From: an uncultured Bacteroidota bacterium
Lineage (GTDB): Bacteria > Bacteroidota > Bacteroidia > Bacteroidales > F082
Length of the DNA stretch: 36,601 nucleotides
NCBI GenBank assembly: GCA_913055825.1
Contig: CAJXKB010000024.1
Coordinates: 1 to 36,601 of the forward strand
Reading direction: 5' to 3'
The translations under genes and the position numbers were made by a program. Below, in pieces: positions 33,429 to 36,601 of the stretch (positions are counted from its first letter, which is position 1; each line of letters starts with the position of its first letter). The notes below the pieces were generated by a model that did no database searches, had not been told where the DNA came from, and saw nothing but the letters and a program-made list of their open reading frames with translations.

Positions 33429-35792
33429 ATGAACAAAAGAATAGAAAAATTAAGGAAACAAAGTCAGGAAGCCGTTCCGCGTATTTCAGCCGAAAGGGCT
33501 TTACTAATAACCGAATTTTATCAAAGCAGCCTTTCGCGCAGGGTATCAGTTCCGGTGAGGCGGGCGCTGGCATTCAAACATATTTTGGAAAACAAAAGTC
33601 TCTGTATCAACGAAGGCGAATTGATTGTTGGCGAGCGCGGACCGGCTCCAAAAGCAGTGCCCACTTACCCCGAAATCACCCTGCATTCCATTCACGACCT
33701 GGAAGTGCTTGACAGCAGGCCCAAAGTGTGGTTTAGGGTAGACGAGGAAACCAAACAAATTTATCGTGATAAAATAATACCCTTTTGGGAAGGGCAATCT
33801 AACCGTGATAAAATCTTTGCTTCAATGAACAAGGAGTGGAAAGCAGCTTATGAGGCAGGTGTCTTTACCGAATTTCAGGAACAGCGGGCGCCGGGGCATA
33901 CTGTTCTGGGAAACAAGATGTTCCGCAAAGGTTTTCTCGATTTAAAAGCTGAAATAGCTGTAGCTGTTGATCGTTTGGATTTTTTTAACGATTCGAAAGC
34001 TTATGCCAAAAGGGAAGAATTGAAAGCCATGGATATTGCAGCCGATGCTATTATAGCTTTCGCGAAACGATATGCCGCAGCATTAAAAAAACGGGCCGGG
34101 GAGGAAACAAATCCCGGACGAAAAGCAGAACTTTTGAAAATGGTTGCCATTTGTGAACGGGTTCCTGCCCATGCCCCGCAAACTTTCCATGAAGCATTGC
34201 AGCACTACTGGTTTATCCATCTTGGGGTAATCACCGAGGTAAACCCGTGGGATAGTTTTAATCCCGGGCGGCTCGACCAGCATCTGTTTCCTTTTTATAA
34301 AAAAGAAATTGATGAGGGAAGCCTGACACAGGAAACAGCCAAAGAATTACTCGAAGCTTTCTGGGTGAAATTCAATAACCATCCGGCTCCGCCAAAAATT
34401 GGTGTAACGGCTAAAGAAAGCAGTACTTACACCGATTTTGCATTGATAAATCTTGGTGGGGTAAAAGCTGATGGAAGTGATGCTGTTAACTCATTGAGTT
34501 ATCTGATTTTGGATGTGATTGAAGAGATGCGGATTTTGCAACCCGGCTCCATGATCCAGGTGAGTAAGAAAAATCCCGACCGCTTTATTAAACGTGCTGC
34601 CCGCATAATCCGAACCGGATTTGGACAGCCTTCGGTGTTTAATTCGGACGCCATTGTACAGGAGTTGCTGAGGCAGGGTAAAAGTCTTGAAGATGCCCGC
34701 AATGGCGGTGCCAGCGGTTGCGTGGAAACCGGTGCTTTTGGTACTGAAAGCTACATCCTTACCGGCTATTTTAATCTGCCCAAAGTGTTCGAAATTACTT
34801 TGAACAACGGTACAGATCCGGTGACCGGAAAGAAAATTGGCCTGAAAACCGGAAACCCGGCTGAATTCACAACTTTTGAAAATATGATGGCTGCTTTTCA
34901 AAAGCAGTTGCAGTATTTTATCGATCTTAAAATAAAGGGAAACAACCTCATTGACCGTATTATTGCCGAAAATATCCCTGTCCCTTTTTTGTCGTTGGTA
35001 ATCGATGATTGTATTGCCAACGGAAAGGATTATAACGATGGCGGCGCGCGTTACAACACCAGTTATATTCAGGGCGTGGGATTGGGGACATTGACCGATG
35101 TGCTGACATCCGTTAAATACAATGTTTTCGATCAAAAAAAATACACGCTTAATGAATTGTTGGAAGCCGCTTTACGCGATTTTGAAGGCGATGAGGTTTT
35201 ACGCAACGATTTGTTAAATCATACGCCCAAATATGGTAATGATGACGATTATGCCGATGAACAGGCGGTGCTGATTTTCAATTTGTTTTATGAAAGCGTA
35301 AACGGACGGCCTACCACCAAAGGCGGATATTTCCGAATTAACATGTTGCCTACCACTTCGCATGTCTATTTTGGTAGTGTCGTGGGGGCTTCATTGGACG
35401 GAAGGAAAGCCGGAAAACCACTTTCGGAGGGGATTTCTCCTTTTCAGGGTGCTGACCGTAAAGGGCCATCGGCAGTAATTCGCTCAGCAGCAAAAATAGA
35501 TCACTTGAAAACAGGGGGAACATTGTTGAACCAGAAATTTAATCCATCGCTGCTGGATGATGAAAAAGGGCTGGATGCACTCGTTGCCCTCATCAGGACA
35601 TACTTCCGCATGGATGGGCATCATATTCAGTTTAATGTGGTTACCGCCGACACTTTACGTGATGCCCAAAAACATCCTGAAAACCACAAAGATCTGATTG
35701 TACGTGTGGCAGGTTACAGCGATTATTTTAACGATCTGGGTGAGGAGCTGCAAAACGAAATTATCCGGCGTACCGAACATAGTGGCTTTTAA
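33429..35792 (+). CDS. hypD: Trans-4-hydroxy-L-proline dehydratase (glycyl radical enzyme)
   Basis: 787 residues from the ATG at 33429. The thiyl Cys431 lies in GASGCVETG, with base Glu433; the radical Gly762 is in VRVAGYSDYF near the C-terminus. As I recall, the Clostridioides difficile HypD active site is His160, Asp278, Ser334, Asp339, Phe340, Cys434, Glu436, Thr645 and Gly765. This protein has the same residue at every position with a constant offset of three: His157, Asp275, Ser331, Asp336, Phe337, Cys431, Glu433, Thr642 and Gly762. This points to HypD rather than choline, glycerol or propanediol lyases. It dehydrates trans-4-hydroxyproline, abundant in collagen and plant cell-wall protein, to pyrroline-5-carboxylate, which ProC reduces to proline. 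No proC lies in the window. The activase is directly upstream. Confidence 0.9.
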   Translation: MNKRIEKLRKQSQEAVPRISAERALLITEFYQSSLSRRVSVPVRRALAFKHILENKSLCINEGELIVGERGPAPKAVPTYPEITLHSIHDLEVLDSRPKVWFRVDEETKQIYRDKIIPFWEGQSNRDKIFASMNKEWKAAYEAGVFTEFQEQRAPGHTVLGNKMFRKGFLDLKAEIAVAVDRLDFFNDSKAYAKREELKAMDIAADAIIAFAKRYAAALKKRAGEETNPGRKAELLKMVAICERVPAHAPQTFHEALQHYWFIHLGVITEVNPWDSFNPGRLDQHLFPFYKKEIDEGSLTQETAKELLEAFWVKFNNHPAPPKIGVTAKESSTYTDFALINLGGVKADGSDAVNSLSYLILDVIEEMRILQPGSMIQVSKKNPDRFIKRAARIIRTGFGQPSVFNSDAIVQELLRQGKSLEDARNGGASGCVETGAFGTESYILTGYFNLPKVFEITLNNGTDPVTGKKIGLKTGNPAEFTTFENMMAAFQKQLQYFIDLKIKGNNLIDRIIAENIPVPFLSLVIDDCIANGKDYNDGGARYNTSYIQGVGLGTLTDVLTSVKYNVFDQKKYTLNELLEAALRDFEGDEVLRNDLLNHTPKYGNDDDYADEQAVLIFNLFYESVNGRPTTKGGYFRINMLPTTSHVYFGSVVGASLDGRKAGKPLSEGISPFQGADRKGPSAVIRSAAKIDHLKTGGTLLNQKFNPSLLDDEKGLDALVALIRTYFRMDGHHIQFNVVTADTLRDAQKHPENHKDLIVRVAGYSDYFNDLGEELQNEIIRRTEHSGF

Positions 35793-35823
35793 ATGGGCTA
35801 ATGGGTAGCTGGTTTGAGAAGTA

Positions 35824-35976
35824 GCATATAACTTTTGTAGAATACCCTATATCCGCAAGGGTGTTTCGTAGCGAAAGCTTGAATAGTGCGTCAATATTGG
35901 GAAGCGAGCATTGTCAATAGTGGCGTGCTATTTGAGCTTGCAGCAGACAGGCTCTTGCGGATATAAGGAGTTATGC
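35824..35976 (+). repeat. Long attC-like foldback (imperfect palindrome)
   Basis: Outer arms: TATATCCGCAAG (35848-35859) and CTTGCGGATATA (35954-35965) are perfect 12-bp inverted repeats. Inner arms: 35875-35890 and 35924-35939 pair over all 16 positions with four G-T wobbles. Just outside lie GCATATAAC (35824-35832) and GTTATGC (35970-35976), near-complementary and similar in place and form to the R'' and R' core sites of integron attC sites (consensus RYYYAAC/GTTRRRY, not a perfect match). No integrase is in the window. It could equally be a miniature element or a terminator-like structure behind hypD. A toxin-antitoxin pair begins 105 bases after it. Confidence 0.6.
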
Positions 35977-36024
35977 ACCAGTTGAAGAAGGCTAATTCTT
36001 AAAAATGAGAAAATATTTTACACG

Positions 36025-36059
36025 ACATGTGTTTCCTAATAAGGAAACATGTATCTTTG
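36025..36059 (+). promoter_or_regulatory. Autoregulated promoter of the toxin-antitoxin pair
   Basis: The inverted repeat ACATGT(G)TTTCCT-AATA-AGGAAACATGT (36025-36052, one extra G in the left arm) ends on the first base of the -7 element TATCTTTG (36052-36059). A dimeric antitoxin bound there would cover the -33 to -7 interval, the normal self-repression design of type II modules. Confidence 0.65.
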
Positions 36060-36081
36060 TTGAACATTGAAAATATTTCTA

Positions 36082-36417
36082 ATGGAAAACAGATTTGAAG
36101 TTGATTTTTTGCAAGACGTCATTGACTTCTTTGAAAACGTTGAAGAAAAAGCACGTGACAAAATCATTTTCAACATTCATAAAGCTCGAAAATCAAATGA
36201 TCCGAAATTATTTAAAAAGTTAACGAATGAAATATGGGAATTCAGAACACTTTACAACAAAAAACAATACAGGTTATTTGCATTTTGGGACAAAACAAAG
36301 GAAACAAAGACATTGGTTGTAGCAACTCATGGAATAATCAAGAAAACACAGAAAACGCCGACGAAAGAAATATTGAAAGCTAAAGAATTAATGAAAAAAT
36401 ATTTTGAAAAACTATAA
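36082..36417 (+). CDS. HigB/RelE-type toxin (Gp49-like)
   Basis: 111 residues from the ATG at 36082; a TTG start at 36067 is less likely. The pattern VDFLQDVIDFFENVEEKARDKIIFNIHKA, KLFKKLTNEIWEFRTLYNKKQYRLFAFWDK, and TLVVATHGIIKKTQKTP (given here as separate blocks) fits the RelE/HigB superfamily of ribosome-dependent mRNA endonucleases, Gp49-like branch. The helix pair, then the basic Arg/Lys-rich strand RTLYNKKQYRLF, then the T-x-x-H-G-x-x-K-K-T region are all present. Toxin before antitoxin is the HigBA order. The antitoxin ATG is 14 bases after the stop. Confidence 0.85.
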   Translation: MENRFEVDFLQDVIDFFENVEEKARDKIIFNIHKARKSNDPKLFKKLTNEIWEFRTLYNKKQYRLFAFWDKTKETKTLVVATHGIIKKTQKTPTKEILKAKELMKKYFEKL

Positions 36418-36430
36418 AAAATACATAGCC

Positions 36431-36601
36431 ATGAAAACGTATTCATTAGATAAAGTTACCGACAAATACATTGGGAAAAAAGGAACCCCAAAACGAGATC
36501 AGTTTGAACAAGAACTCAAACTGGAATTACTTAGCGAAGCCATAAGAAAAGCCAGAATAGAAAAGCACCTGACCCAGGAAGAATTGGGGAAACTTGTTGG
36601 C
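36431..36601 (+). CDS. HigA-type antitoxin, partial (XRE helix-turn-helix)
   Basis: The first 57 codons are visible and then the window ends. After a charged N-terminal part (KTYSLDKVTDKYIGKKGTPKR-like, in pieces) comes the helix-turn-helix start EAIRKARIEKHLTQEELGKLVG, typical of XRE/Cro-type antitoxins. It should bind the palindrome at 36025-36052 and neutralise the toxin. Confidence 0.8.
   Translation, partial: MKTYSLDKVTDKYIGKKGTPKRDQFEQELKLELLSEAIRKARIEKHLTQEELGKLVG

Noticed and set aside
34491-35135. Long minus-strand ORF of 214 codons inside hypD
   Set aside because: Antisense to a highly conserved glycyl radical enzyme; the protein reads like a reverse shadow without domain or promoter.
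33429-35792. Pyruvate formate-lyase or choline trimethylamine-lyase
   Set aside because: A PFL would have a Cys-Cys pair at the active site; this has GCVETG and the full HypD residue set, with SSTYTDF in the substrate pocket.

Overview
The window looks like a chromosome segment of a Bacteroidota species, most likely an anaerobic polysaccharide- or peptide-degrading member of the Bacteroidales/Marinilabiliales type. The evidence is a SusC/SusD pair, an Oar-like TonB receptor, the gene order DUF3098-uppP-truB-queA followed by rpoN, and many promoters with the Bacteroidota -7 element TAnnTTTG about 19-21 bases after a TTG. The species cannot be named from the sequence.

Layout. (1) 1-6081: a small glycan locus. 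A broken 5' piece of a Nudix-type sugar regulator lies divergently upstream of susC, susD and a GH16 lipoprotein, which suggests uptake and cleavage of a beta-1,3(1,4)-glucan. Two tandem palindromes sit at the susC transcription start. (2) 6116-8780: a secreted CE1/esterase-D-like esterase, tRNA-Gln(CUG) and asparaginyl-tRNA synthetase, all on the minus strand. A 91-bp inverted repeat lies between the esterase and the tRNA. (3) 9121-12870: a large Oar-like TonB receptor, then the 5' part of a group II intron with a cut-off reverse transcriptase, then a GC-rich scar. (4) 12871-16487: a CysN-CysC fusion (minus), then an ATP-cone/Mrr-like nuclease and an acyl-ACP thioesterase (plus). (5) 16559-24028: an eight-gene minus-strand efflux operon ordered tetR, tolC-like, hlyD-like lipoprotein, DUF2147, two ABC ATPases and two ABC-2 permeases. 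It has a clear promoter with a TetR-type operator at the start site. (6) 24187-29603: DUF3098, uppP, truB, queA, an isolated group II intron 3' end (domains V and VI), rpoN and a PAP2-like membrane protein. (7) 29631-32307: minus-strand beta-barrel protein, TlpA-like thioredoxin, an unknown helical protein and an unknown membrane protein. (8) 32584-35792: a glycyl-radical enzyme with the full active-site pattern of trans-4-hydroxy-L-proline dehydratase (HypD) and its radical-SAM activase, which lacks the usual extra ferredoxin clusters. (9) 35824-36601: a long attC-like foldback, then a HigB/HigA-type toxin-antitoxin pair whose antitoxin runs off the window.

Most of the window is ordinary core genome. 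The points that stand out are the hydroxyproline dehydratase with a slimmed activase, the attC-like foldback next to the toxin-antitoxin pair, the two separate group II intron relics, the ATP-cone nuclease, and the CysC domain with altered P-loop and GDN motifs. I saw no CRISPR array, phage, intact insertion sequence or clear new multi-gene defence system.
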